From Pontibacillus yanchengensis (GTDB lineage: Bacteria; Bacillota; Bacilli; Bacillales; BH030062), in NCBI RefSeq assembly GCF_009856295.1, contig NZ_WMEU01000013.1:1-57062 (forward strand): a stretch of 57,062 bases of DNA, in the 5' to 3' direction. Numbering within the stretch: position 1 is the stretch's first letter; the number at the start of each line of letters is the position of its first letter. The notes under the pieces are model-generated. The model was not told the origin of the DNA, ran no database searches, and worked only from the letters and a program-made list of their open reading frames with translations. Of the stretch, positions 1 through 8,090 are shown piece by piece. A program made the position numbers and the translations under genes.

Positions 1-111
1 TCGATCCACAACAATCACCCCGAAGGGATCATGTTGCTTCACGCGCTCGACTTGCATGTATTAGGCACGCCGCCAGCGTTCGTCCTGAGCCAGGATCAAA
101 CTCTCCATAAA
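1..111 (-). rRNA. 16S ribosomal RNA, 5' end (partial)
   Basis: On the minus strand the sequence reads TTTATGGAGAGTTTGATCCT and continues into the standard bacterial 16S 5' region (universal 27F site, then the variable V1 stem). The mature 5' end is near 111, judged by analogy with Bacillus 16S. The gene runs off the left edge, so only about 110 nt are visible. Confidence 0.97.
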
Positions 112-238
112 ATGAAGAAGTTCGCCTATGCATCATTCAAAATGATTACTGGCTAATTCGTTAAAAAATTAACAGGTTGTTTACAAGTTGTTTTGTTCAG
201 TTTTCAAAGTTCAATATGTCACCTTTCGACACATTCAA

Positions 239-268
239 AGTATAGCACCCAATTTAACAAAAAGTCAA
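239..268 (-). promoter_or_regulatory. rrn promoter P2
   Basis: Minus-strand -35 TTGACT (263-268) and -10 TATACT (239-244) are separated by 18 bp. Transcription would start near 232 and give a leader of about 120 nt before the 16S gene. The box quality and the tandem arrangement with the promoter at 356-384 match Bacillus rrn operons. Confidence 0.75.
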
Positions 269-355
269 CATTAAATTTACATTTCCTTAATATTTATCTT
301 TGGTATTTGATGGCTTTTGTGTCGTTTACTGTCTTCTTATGAAACAGCACAACCT

Positions 356-384
356 AATATAATAGATTGAGAACCCCATGTCAA
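356..384 (-). promoter_or_regulatory. rrn promoter P1
   Basis: Minus-strand -35 TTGACA (379-384) and -10 TATATT (356-361) have a perfect 17-bp spacer. The spacer is bracketed by an 8-bp inverted repeat (AATAGATT at 361-368, AATCTATT at 388-395). The -35 lies only 16 bp beyond the stop codon of the last tad gene. Confidence 0.8.
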
Positions 385-400
385 TAAAATCTATTATTTT

Positions 401-1039
401 TTAATTAAATATTTCTTCGACATAATTTAATGAAGGCCCTTGCCCCTTTTGCACAACATCCTCTGATAACTCTTCCTCTACGTACTCTCCAGAAGATATT
501 GTTTCATATCTTGATGCAGTTTTGACCTCTATGTACCATTCATCCTTGTTTATCTCAACTTCAGTTTCTTCACTCAATCCGCTATTCCTTTGAATGACAG
601 AAATAACTTCATTTCTTATTTTTCCATCTATCTTATTGCTGGATAGATGATCGCTTAGTTCCTCTTTTAACTTTTCGTATTTGTTCATTTTTTCTGGTAA
701 AACCTCATTATAAGCAAAGATTAATGCCCTTGAATTTGAATAGCCATTGTTATAATACTCTTTCTGCTTTTCATCTATTTGTTCTTCGATTGTATCACCA
801 CCATCCAAAAGTTTTTGAGCAATCGCTTTCTCATCAAAGTCTTCTATAGCTTTTTGTGTCTCTTCTAAAATAACCGAAGTTCCTGCCAGTGCCGCTTGTT
901 CAGCTGCCATGCTAGCATTCTGTTTTACAATGAAAATATTAGACATATTGAAAACTATAATTAAAACACCCCCCACAATACCAAGCATCCATATTAAATA
1001 GAAAACTGAATTTCCTTGTTCATTGTTAAGATGTTTCAT
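401..1039 (-). CDS. TadG-like pseudopilin / Tad assembly protein
   Basis: Protein of 212 residues and the last gene of the tad locus. The N-terminus has a short basic leader ending in EQG, then a single hydrophobic segment (about residues 13-34). A long hydrophilic, charged extracytoplasmic part follows. This is the layout of Tad pseudopilins (TadE/F/G), which are processed like the pilin and form the pilus base or tip. The Glu at +5 that is typical of pilin-like substrates is not present here. I chose the ATG at 1039 because AGGAAGAG lies 9 nt upstream; a TTG one codon earlier is possible. It overlaps the preceding TadE gene by 14 bp, so the two are probably translationally coupled. Family assignment rests on architecture and position; the C-terminal part is not recognisable. 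Confidence 0.6.
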   Translation of the reverse strand: MKHLNNEQGNSVFYLIWMLGIVGGVLIIVFNMSNIFIVKQNASMAAEQAALAGTSVILEETQKAIEDFDEKAIAQKLLDGGDTIEEQIDEKQKEYYNNGYSNSRALIFAYNEVLPEKMNKYEKLKEELSDHLSSNKIDGKIRNEVISVIQRNSGLSEETEVEINKDEWYIEVKTASRYETISSGEYVEEELSEDVVQKGQGPSLNYVEEIFN

Positions 1040-1424
1040 CAACTAACACTCTTCCTATTGCTCTCTGGGTTAAGGGAATGTTCTTCAATTCATCCCACTT
1101 GTCAGGAACAAAAATCAATGGGTGCCTTGCTTTTAACACAACCTCAAATTGACCATCCCCTAAAGAATTTGCTGTAATATCAACTGATTCTATTACGGTA
1201 CTTCCACTCAGAGCTTGTTGAGCAGTATTTTGTGCTTTCTCTACGTCCTCAGTTATAGAATATGTCTTTGCGGCATCATTTACAGCGCTCTTTGCGCTCA
1301 TAAATGCATAACCTGAGGCAACTACTTGCCAAAGGAGAAGGAAAAACATAAATAGAAAAGGAAGGATTCCCAGAAATTCTATACTAATTGACCCATTTTC
1401 ATTACGCATACGAATCTTCCTCAC
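1026..1424 (-). CDS. TadE-family pseudopilin
   Basis: Protein of 132 residues. After a short basic leader comes NENG|SISIEF, a class III prepilin-type site with Glu at +5 after the glycine. A 20-residue hydrophobic stretch follows, and then a small hydrophilic domain, as in TadE pseudopilins. It starts with GTG at 1424, supported by AAGGAGGG about 6 nt upstream. It overlaps the gene before it by 23 bp and the gene after it by about 14 bp, so the three genes form a tightly coupled 3' block of the tad operon. TadE proteins are expected to be cleaved by the prepilin peptidase; no such peptidase gene is visible in this window. Confidence 0.8.
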   Translation of the reverse strand: MRKIRMRNENGSISIEFLGILPFLFMFFLLLWQVVASGYAFMSAKSAVNDAAKTYSITEDVEKAQNTAQQALSGSTVIESVDITANSLGDGQFEVVLKARHPLIFVPDKWDELKNIPLTQRAIGRVLVDETS

Positions 1425-1872
1425 GTGGATCCCTCCTTAACTCGTTTAAGCTATTAATTTTATATTGGATATACCAAAGATTAAATAAAACTAAAAGCCA
1501 TGACTTAATGTTTGCTTCTTTTGCCTGTGCTTCTATCATTTCTTTTAATCTAAAAACTGAATAATATAGTAACCCAACGAAGTAAAATGTAATGATAGTA
1601 TCTATTGAGTCTAAAATTGCTAACCCAAATCCAGAAAAAAGAAACCCTCCAAGAAACGTGTACACAAACGAGATAGAAAGATAGATAAGAAAAGCATACC
1701 ACCATTTACTTGGTATATAATTTTTTTTTGAAAAAGAATCCAATGTATTCTTTCTATTTATAAACCAATATGCTGTATAAATACCAATTGTTAAAATGGT
1801 TAAGAAAACCATAAGAACAATATTCACCTTTTTAAAAGGAATTACTTCCTCTTCCTTCTCCCTTAATTCCAT
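1402..1872 (-). CDS. small membrane protein, DUF4234-like
   Basis: Protein of 156 residues with about four hydrophobic helices. The first reads IVLMVFLTILTIGIYTAYWF and is followed by INRKNTLD, which resembles the start of DUF4234-type membrane proteins from memory. The ATG is preceded by AAAGAGGGAGAG. It lies inside the tad locus between membrane-protein genes and TadE and overlaps TadE by 23 bp, so it is probably co-expressed. Function unknown. It is not part of the standard tad gene set, so it may be a locus-specific accessory such as a membrane partner or a protective protein (inference). Confidence 0.65.
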   Translation of the reverse strand: MELREKEEEVIPFKKVNIVLMVFLTILTIGIYTAYWFINRKNTLDSFSKKNYIPSKWWYAFLIYLSISFVYTFLGGFLFSGFGLAILDSIDTIITFYFVGLLYYSVFRLKEMIEAQAKEANIKSWLLVLFNLWYIQYKINSLNELRRDPREEDSYA

Positions 1873-1892
1873 TCTACTCTCCCTCTTTCCTT

Positions 1893-2540
1893 TTACATAT
1901 TCATCTCCACTTTATATTTCAATGTCAAATAGAAATAAATTAGTGGAAATAGAGTTGAATGTAACAGGGTACGTAAGGTTATATAAACTAATAGGTTATT
2001 CTCAAAATCTACAACTAAATAAGTAACCCCTGCCCATAATAGGACATTAATGGATACAATCCCCAATAGATCCATAAATAAGCCTATATTTTCTATCCTT
2101 ATTATCCTGAACACTTTTACAATAGATTCTTTCACTTCATTTTGTTCAATAAATAGAGGTAATAGAACCATCATTGATACCCCTATTATTGTCGGAATCA
2201 ACAATAAAATGGCTCCAAATATTGAGATAACATAGAAGATTAAGGTCAAAAATACTATTATTCCTATTTTACTTATAAACGTTTTGAGTAATAGTGCTAA
2301 CGTAAATGCATTATCATTGGAATCCTCCATAACTAACCTAAAAAAAGGTGGAAACAATAAAGAAAAATTAAGTATGAGCAAAAATAAAGTATAGAGATTT
2401 GGATACTCTAAAGTGTCTAAACTATAAATATAATAAACTGTATAGATTAAGAAGAAAGAAGTTGGTACTACCAAAATCACACATAATAATATAATTGTAA
2501 TTAAGTATCGATTATACATTTCAAATACATTTCTCACCAA
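1893..2540 (-). CDS. polytopic membrane protein of unknown function
   Basis: Protein of 215 residues with about six hydrophobic segments and few charged residues. The centre reads LLLIPTIIGVSMMVLLPLFI, which recalls integral-membrane domains of the DUF975 / GPDPase-membrane type (memory only). The start is uncertain: TTG at 2540 with AGGTG upstream, or the GTG one codon later. It lies between two other small membrane-protein genes in the tad locus with short gaps. The surrounding 1.9-3.6 kb is visibly richer in A+T than the housekeeping genes further right. Confidence 0.6.
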   Translation of the reverse strand: MVRNVFEMYNRYLITIILLCVILVVPTSFFLIYTVYYIYSLDTLEYPNLYTLFLLILNFSLLFPPFFRLVMEDSNDNAFTLALLLKTFISKIGIIVFLTLIFYVISIFGAILLLIPTIIGVSMMVLLPLFIEQNEVKESIVKVFRIIRIENIGLFMDLLGIVSINVLLWAGVTYLVVDFENNLLVYITLRTLLHSTLFPLIYFYLTLKYKVEMNM

Positions 2541-2572
2541 TTAGTATCACACCTATATTAATTTTATCTTAA

Positions 2573-2938
2573 TTATTCACCTTGCCTCGTTCTGATTTTC
2601 TGATAGAACAACGCAACTGATAATGAGACTAGTGTACTGTATAAAATACTGTTGTTTACACTTATTGGACTTGTTAGCAAAAAGATATCCATAAAGAAGA
2701 TTGCAAAGAATATATTAAGAACTGTGAGAGTTACACTACAAATAAATGTAGCAAAATATGGTGTGTTTGGATTCCAATAAGGGGCAGCTATACCAAGGGA
2801 TATATACGTTACTATAAAAATAGTACCCACCGTAAAATTGGGAGGAATATTACGAAAAAACCCTAGAACAAAAGATACAAAAATAGTGATAAATAGTATG
2901 ATCCCGACAGCGGATAAAAACCCTTTAAAATTAAACAT
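2573..2938 (-). CDS. small four-helix membrane protein, unknown
   Basis: Protein of 121 residues, nearly all hydrophobic, with about four predicted helices and a charged C-terminal tail (KIRTRQGE). It starts with ATG at 2938; the ribosome site upstream is weak. It is the middle member of a run of four membrane-protein genes that follow the large secreted-protein gene. I do not recognise the family. Confidence 0.55.
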   Translation of the reverse strand: MFNFKGFLSAVGIILFITIFVSFVLGFFRNIPPNFTVGTIFIVTYISLGIAAPYWNPNTPYFATFICSVTLTVLNIFFAIFFMDIFLLTSPISVNNSILYSTLVSLSVALFYQKIRTRQGE

Positions 2939-2995
2939 TGTTCTATCACTCGCTTTAATTATAGAATCACATATCTTACTAAGAATTTTACATAT

Positions 2996-3625
2996 TTAAG
3001 TGTCTAATTCTGTTTCTTTTTCTTTTAAATAAGCATTTTTCATTATTGGGAAAACTAAATACAAGAATATAAAATTTAATAGATAAAAAATAACTGCTAC
3101 TACAAATCCCGATGGTGTTGTCGCATAATTTATATAAAATAAAATGATTATGCCAAATAGAATAATGATTAAAGAATAAGCAATAAATAACTTTAATACT
3201 TTAGTCCCCTCTTCTTGAAGTCCCAAAATGATTGTGTGTCTATAGACATAAGTAACAATAGCTACAGCTAACCATAAACCTAAGGCTAATAGAAAGAAGA
3301 AACGATTGTCATAAAAAACTCGTAATATAGGAATCAGCAAAAAGATAGATAATGGTAAAAACATAAAAATCTTTTGAAATTCTATAACAAATACTTTTCT
3401 GTGAGCATATTTTATCCACGTAATTATTTGTAAAAATAGGATTATGAATACTATTGCTATGTTAACGAGAAATGAGTCCATTGAAGGTTGAGGCGCAACA
3501 GAGAATAGTGAACCTAAAAATAAATTGAATAGAAAAGTTGAATGGATTTCCGCTTCTGTAAATGTTGCCTTATTTGATGACAAAAAATCACCTACCCTTA
3601 TGATTTGAGAATGAGGGAATTGCAA
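2996..3625 (-). CDS. polytopic membrane protein, unknown
   Basis: Protein of 209 residues with a hydrophilic N-terminal stretch of about 25 residues and then six or so hydrophobic helices. It ends with a short charged tail. It is the first gene after the 591-residue secreted protein, about 40 bp downstream of that gene's stop, so the two are probably co-transcribed. The start is uncertain: the frame opens at a TTG (3625) with TGGGGGAC very close, and an internal TTG about 14 codons on has AGGTGA in front. No family recognised. Confidence 0.55.
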   Translation of the reverse strand: MQFPHSQIIRVGDFLSSNKATFTEAEIHSTFLFNLFLGSLFSVAPQPSMDSFLVNIAIVFIILFLQIITWIKYAHRKVFVIEFQKIFMFLPLSIFLLIPILRVFYDNRFFFLLALGLWLAVAIVTYVYRHTIILGLQEEGTKVLKLFIAYSLIIILFGIIILFYINYATTPSGFVVAVIFYLLNFIFLYLVFPIMKNAYLKEKETELDT

Positions 3626-3665
3626 TTGTCCCCCATTCTATTGCATTCATATTTAATTTGAAGGA

Positions 3666-5441
3666 CTATGTTCCGAACAAGCCACTTAATCCATTTTTAA
3701 CTGCTGAAACAGCTTTCTTTCCTGCATTAACGATACCGTCATATCCTTTTTTGATTGTATTACTAAGACCATTTTTTAACTTCCTACCTATTCTAGAATT
3801 TAAGAAGAGACTAGCACCAATCGATAGAGCTAAACCCGCAGCGGCTCCAGCAATTGTTCCTGCCACAGGTATTGTTGAACCTGCCACTGCCCCCGCTACC
3901 ATAGCTGATACAGCACCAGATGCAGCTGTTGTTCCAACTCCGATTGCCACATCTGTAGTTAGATCCGCAGCAAAATTTGTGGAAGCAAATTCTTTATCAG
4001 CATTGCTATTATACTCAGAAATAGAATTCCATGAAGATAAACCTACTGTAACAGCTCCATTTAATTTGCTTATGTTTGACAGCCTAAAAGCTGTCTTAGG
4101 ATTATAGTTCTTACTTAACGAATCCTTAGCACCTGCTTTAGCTAATTGTAATTTAGTAGCACTAGATTTACCTAAGTTTTTAGAAGACATGAATGCATTG
4201 TATTTTCCATTTAATTTAACGCGCCTCGAATAGGGCCCAAATGATTTGGTATGGCCACCTTGGCTATATGAACGATAACGGTTGTAAAACCAATTGCTAA
4301 CTTTATTATCAAGTTGTTGTTTCCCTTTAATCGAATACCAATTATTTCCTTTGTAATCAAATTTAAAGCCTGCTGCTTTTGCCGCAGCAGCTTGGGCCAT
4401 GTCATCTCCAAAGTTTGTTACATACCTTCTTACATCCTTTACAACAGCTACTGATTTGTCAGCAGTAGATTCATGCTCACCACCTGAAGCAAACATAGCT
4501 GCTAAGAAGGAATTGGAACCTTGATCCTCAGAAGAAGTGTTGGAGGTACCACTAACATTCAGTTTACTATCTGTGTTTGAACTATTATTTTTTAAACTTG
4601 ATTGCGTTTTAGAAGGATTACCTTGTCGTATTTCATTTCCATTAGTTCGTTCACCTGCTAAAGAGTTAGGGTTTTGATTTGGCGAACTATTAGAATCTTG
4701 CCCTCTTACTGTTTCTTGTGCTGAATTAGTAATTGAACCATTAGGAGTGGGGATTCCTAAGTTATTGGCTGCGTTTGGATTATCTCCATCTAACCCTTGC
4801 CCTTGAGGATTGATTGCTTCACCTTCGGAAGTTCGATTACCATCTGTACCTTCGCCTTGTGTTGTTGTAGAATTACGTAGTTCATTCCCCGAATTAATTG
4901 GGGAACCATTATTAGCAATTTGTCCATTGTTCTGCTCTTTTCCTGAAGCATTGGTAGATCCATTCGAAGTTTGGCCACCCGAAAGTCCCTCCCCAGGATT
5001 ACTAGCGTTCCCATTAGGGCCTTGCCCACTTGAATTTCCTTTTCCAGGGTTAACTGCACTACCATTTGTATCTTGTCCACCTTGTAAAGGGGTGCCTCCT
5101 ATATCTGAAACGGAAGAATTACTAGGTATAGCAGCAGGATAAGGAGCATTCGGTACAATAAAACCGCCTTCCCTATTTGATTCACCCTCTATTATGGGTT
5201 TCCCAGAAGTTATACTCTTCCCGTTTGTGCTTGGTTGCCCGTTTTTTTGAACATCCCCCGGGACAATCATCTTCCCTTCTGGTATAGCATCACCTGGTTG
5301 AATTGGACTTCCAGGTGATATTGGTGTTCCGGGTTTTATAAAACCTGCCAAGGTCACAATAGGAAATAGATTTAAAAGTATAATTGTAAAGGCTAATACA
5401 GCGCTTGTATATTTTACCAAGCTCTGTCTTTTCCATCGCAT
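3666..5441 (-). CDS. secreted repeat protein with hydrophobic glycine-rich C-terminus
   Basis: Protein of 591 residues in four parts. Residues 1-32 are a signal peptide. Residues 34-64 carry six-residue units of the type I-x-P-G-x-P. About 65-310 is Gly/Asn/Ser/Gln-rich low complexity, including four 17-18-residue units starting GQ or GGQ at 121-190. About 330-490 is a basic, aromatic folded region (NNWYSIKGK, SNWFYNRYRSY). Residues 492-547 are a glycine/alanine-rich hydrophobic hairpin, followed by a basic amphipathic tail with GYDGIVNAGKKA and VKNGLSGLFG. There are no cysteines. AAGGAG lies 7 nt before the ATG. It sits 12 bp after a VWA lipoprotein gene and before several membrane-protein genes, inside the tad locus. 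The C-terminus resembles membrane-inserting toxins or channel-forming domains; equally it could be a wall-spanning stalk or adhesin. No family recognised. Confidence 0.75.
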   Translation of the reverse strand: MRWKRQSLVKYTSAVLAFTIILLNLFPIVTLAGFIKPGTPISPGSPIQPGDAIPEGKMIVPGDVQKNGQPSTNGKSITSGKPIIEGESNREGGFIVPNAPYPAAIPSNSSVSDIGGTPLQGGQDTNGSAVNPGKGNSSGQGPNGNASNPGEGLSGGQTSNGSTNASGKEQNNGQIANNGSPINSGNELRNSTTTQGEGTDGNRTSEGEAINPQGQGLDGDNPNAANNLGIPTPNGSITNSAQETVRGQDSNSSPNQNPNSLAGERTNGNEIRQGNPSKTQSSLKNNSSNTDSKLNVSGTSNTSSEDQGSNSFLAAMFASGGEHESTADKSVAVVKDVRRYVTNFGDDMAQAAAAKAAGFKFDYKGNNWYSIKGKQQLDNKVSNWFYNRYRSYSQGGHTKSFGPYSRRVKLNGKYNAFMSSKNLGKSSATKLQLAKAGAKDSLSKNYNPKTAFRLSNISKLNGAVTVGLSSWNSISEYNSNADKEFASTNFAADLTTDVAIGVGTTAASGAVSAMVAGAVAGSTIPVAGTIAGAAAGLALSIGASLFLNSRIGRKLKNGLSNTIKKGYDGIVNAGKKAVSAVKNGLSGLFGT

Positions 5442-5452
5442 GTTGTCACTCC

Positions 5453-6868
5453 TTATTCCTTCGTATTGTTCTTATACTTTTCCTCTAATGCCTTTAGTGC
5501 TTCTTGATGTTTTTTCTCTCTAATATTATTTAATTCACTTTTTAATTCCTTTACTTCTTTCACTATCCAATCATGATAAGCGTGGTTTTTCTCCTCTAAA
5601 TATTGATAAGATTCCTTGCTCATTGTTCCTTCCATCCAATAAGCGGAGAATATAGATTCTGCCTGCATTCTTTCATCGATGATTTTTCCTTCTTCATCTG
5701 TAATATAACCAAAGATATCCAGAGAGTTTTCCGTGTCTTTTACAGAAATCTTAGTCTCTGAATGATCTTTCCAATCTTCCCATGACTGAGCAACTTCTTT
5801 TACTTTGTCGAATTCCTTCTTTAATTGATTCGGATTTTCTACTGTTTCGTATATCCCCTTTGTTGTATCCGCAATGTTTTCTAATTGTTTCTGTCCCTTT
5901 TGATCTACTTGAAATCCAATCACGTTAATAATTGGGGTTACTTCAGATGAATATAAATCTTTAGCTGCTTGAATTGGATCCCCTTCACATGTTGCAATGC
6001 CATCACTAACAAGATATACAATATTTGTATTACGATCTCCATTAAAATCTTTTAGATCCTTTTCCGCTTCTTGAAAAGCCTTGGTTATAGGTGTCCAACC
6101 AGTAGGTTCTACTCCTTTTAATGTTTGGCTCAACTTTTTTTGATCAATTTCTGAGATTTGATAGATTAGTTCAGTACTTTTACATGATTTTTGTTTGTCA
6201 GCTTCGGATTCACTTCCTTTATGACCATAAACTCTTATGCCTACCTTGGCTTTCTCTGGTAAACCTTGAACAAAGGATTGGATTGTTTCTTTTGCAGCCT
6301 CCATTTTCGTTTGGCCAGATACATCTTCATCCATACTCCCAGATGCATCTAGAATAATTTCGATATTTAAATTCTCTTTAAACTGATAACGTGAATCCTC
6401 AACATCTGGACTCCCCAAACTTTGAAAACGCATGTTATCAATTAGTTTATCTGGTCCATTAAAATCTCTTTGAATAAGCTTTAATATTTCTTGATAAAAA
6501 TAATCTAACTGTTTATTAGAAGGATTTTCAGGTAATATTGGAAGTTTGTCCTGATAGAACTCCAAACGTTTCGCTTCATCTGTGTACTTATAAAGTTCTT
6601 GATGAGGTCCAGCACGTTTACTCGTTAATGCTTTATACGTATCTGGAAGCCCCTCTACCGTTTTATTACTCATATCCAGAGTTTCAGCATTGTTTTGGCT
6701 GTTATTATCGTCACTTGATAAAGAATCCTTTTTACCTTCGCTATTTTCACTGTCTTTTTGTTCTGTTTGATTATTTTTATCTACTGCCTGTTGTTCATTA
6801 TTCTGACTACAAGCTATCAGAAAAAATAAAAGAACTATTGAAAAAATGGAATAGCTACGTCTCACCAT
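5453..6868 (-). CDS. von Willebrand factor A domain lipoprotein
   Basis: About 471 residues. An N-terminal lipoprotein signal ends in the lipobox LIAC, followed by an Asn/Glu/Lys-rich linker. A VWA domain starts near residue 170 with the MIDAS motif DASGS, plus a later T (GWTPITKAF) and D (YLVSDGIATC) in the expected places. The C-terminal third is charged and helical (EEKNHAYHDWIVKEVKELK). The protein should sit on the outer face of the membrane and bind a divalent metal ion and a protein ligand. VWA proteins occur in Gram-positive tad loci. I prefer the ATG at 6868; the frame opens at a GTG at 6883, and a run of six G lies between them. It precedes the secreted repeat protein by 12 bp, which suggests a functional pair. 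Confidence 0.8.
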   Translation of the reverse strand: MVRRSYSIFSIVLLFFLIACSQNNEQQAVDKNNQTEQKDSENSEGKKDSLSSDDNNSQNNAETLDMSNKTVEGLPDTYKALTSKRAGPHQELYKYTDEAKRLEFYQDKLPILPENPSNKQLDYFYQEILKLIQRDFNGPDKLIDNMRFQSLGSPDVEDSRYQFKENLNIEIILDASGSMDEDVSGQTKMEAAKETIQSFVQGLPEKAKVGIRVYGHKGSESEADKQKSCKSTELIYQISEIDQKKLSQTLKGVEPTGWTPITKAFQEAEKDLKDFNGDRNTNIVYLVSDGIATCEGDPIQAAKDLYSSEVTPIINVIGFQVDQKGQKQLENIADTTKGIYETVENPNQLKKEFDKVKEVAQSWEDWKDHSETKISVKDTENSLDIFGYITDEEGKIIDERMQAESIFSAYWMEGTMSKESYQYLEEKNHAYHDWIVKEVKELKSELNNIREKKHQEALKALEEKYKNNTKE

Positions 6869-6907
6869 ATTCCCCCCCATCACACAATCTATTTAATAGC
6901 TACTCTA

Positions 6908-7123
6908 TCAGCCTCCACCTACCATTTTGCTGATACTATCGAATATGTTTGTTAATATATTTTTCACCTGACTCTTCCCTTCGTTTCCAAGAACCTGAGA
7001 AATTATCCCTAAAACCAAGATTAATAATGCCGCTAAACCTAACCATTCAAGAGACTGCGCTCCTCTTTCGTTATGAAATAAGCTATACATTTTCGCATAA
7101 AAACCACGCATAAGGTTTTGCAT
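6908..7123 (-). CDS. Flp-type pilin
   Basis: Protein of 71 residues. A 21-residue leader ends ERG, then AQSLEW, with Glu at +5. A continuous hydrophobic helix LGLAALLILVLGIISQVLG and a short hydrophilic tail ending MVGGG complete the mature chain of 50 residues. This is the size and layout of Flp/Tad major pilins, which are cut after the glycine and polymerised on the outer face. AGAAAGGAGA precedes the ATG. It lies just downstream of tadC. The pilin has Gln-Ser-Leu where many Flp pilins have Thr-Ala-Ile, but the key positions are kept. Confidence 0.85.
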   Translation of the reverse strand: MQNLMRGFYAKMYSLFHNERGAQSLEWLGLAALLILVLGIISQVLGNEGKSQVKNILTNIFDSISKMVGGG

Positions 7124-7153
7124 GATTCATTCTCCTTTCTTTGTGAAAAGTGT

Positions 7154-8086
7154 TTATTGAAACATCTGAAAAATGTTCCTATTTTGGTTAAACATATTTA
7201 TAATCATCAAACCTGCAATTAGCAACATGGAAGAAGGTACAATGATAAATGTTGTGATTAATGTAACTTTCGGAGATGCTTTCGCTGCTTTCTCTTTCAC
7301 TTTTTCTTTCTTTACTTTTCTCATTTCTTCTGATTGTTGTCTAAAAGTATCGGAAATAGGGACACCTAATTGTTCTCCCTGTATTAATGATTTAATAAGT
7401 AACTGAAATTCCTCACTGTCATTTCGTTTTAATAAATATTGGTAGGCTTCATTTCTTGGAACACCTACCTCCATTTCTTGAATAAAACGACCGAATTCTT
7501 CCTTAATTGGGCCTTCAAAATACGGAACAATATCACGCAACGCTTGATCTAGTCCAACACCTGCCTGAACGGTAACACTCATCGTATCTAAAAAATCAGG
7601 AAGTTGATAAGACAATTCTTCTTGTCTTTTTTTTGCTCTATTTTTAATCCATATTATCGTTCCCGCATAGCCAATTAGAGGGGATAGTATTACAGCAAAA
7701 GTTGCGAACGGTAGTCCAAGTACTAATGCACTACCTCCAACAATCAACCCAAGAATCCCCATGAACATTTTTAAGCCTTGAAATCTTTCAATTGTTAAAT
7801 GATAGGGATATCCTGATTGAATGAGCCATTTGTGAACATCATGATTCTCACTACCAAAATTGACCCGTTGACCAATCCCAGAAAAATCATCAGCATAATG
7901 GAACATTTTTGCAATTAGCATTTCCCATCTAGATTCCTTCTTTTGATTTCCTTCAAAAACTTTTACATCTTTCTCCATCTTTTCTTTAACGTTCTTCTTC
8001 TTCATTAGATAAACATAAAAACTCCTTAAGGAAAAAGCTAAAAAAGTTAGGCACAAAACTAACATGATGACAATCATTCCATCCAT
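7154..8086 (-). CDS. tadC: Tad pilus assembly platform protein TadC
   Basis: Protein of 310 residues of the type II secretion F (GspF) superfamily. One N-terminal helix, a cytoplasmic segment, two central helices, then the T2SF domain (about 165-270: LPDFLDTMSVTVQAGVGLDQAL and GVPISDTFRQQ), and a C-terminal helix pair. Together with TadB it should form the inner-membrane platform on which ATPase TadA acts. It starts 4 bp after the tadB stop, in the usual tadA-B-C order. Confidence 0.88.
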   Translation of the reverse strand: MDGMIVIMLVLCLTFLAFSLRSFYVYLMKKKNVKEKMEKDVKVFEGNQKKESRWEMLIAKMFHYADDFSGIGQRVNFGSENHDVHKWLIQSGYPYHLTIERFQGLKMFMGILGLIVGGSALVLGLPFATFAVILSPLIGYAGTIIWIKNRAKKRQEELSYQLPDFLDTMSVTVQAGVGLDQALRDIVPYFEGPIKEEFGRFIQEMEVGVPRNEAYQYLLKRNDSEEFQLLIKSLIQGEQLGVPISDTFRQQSEEMRKVKKEKVKEKAAKASPKVTLITTFIIVPSSMLLIAGLMIINMFNQNRNIFQMFQ

Positions 8087-8090
8087 TTGC

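Noticed and set aside
3658..4107. 149-codon plus-strand frame opposite the 591-residue gene
   Set aside because: Antisense shadow of a low-complexity G/A-rich coding region; no ribosome site.
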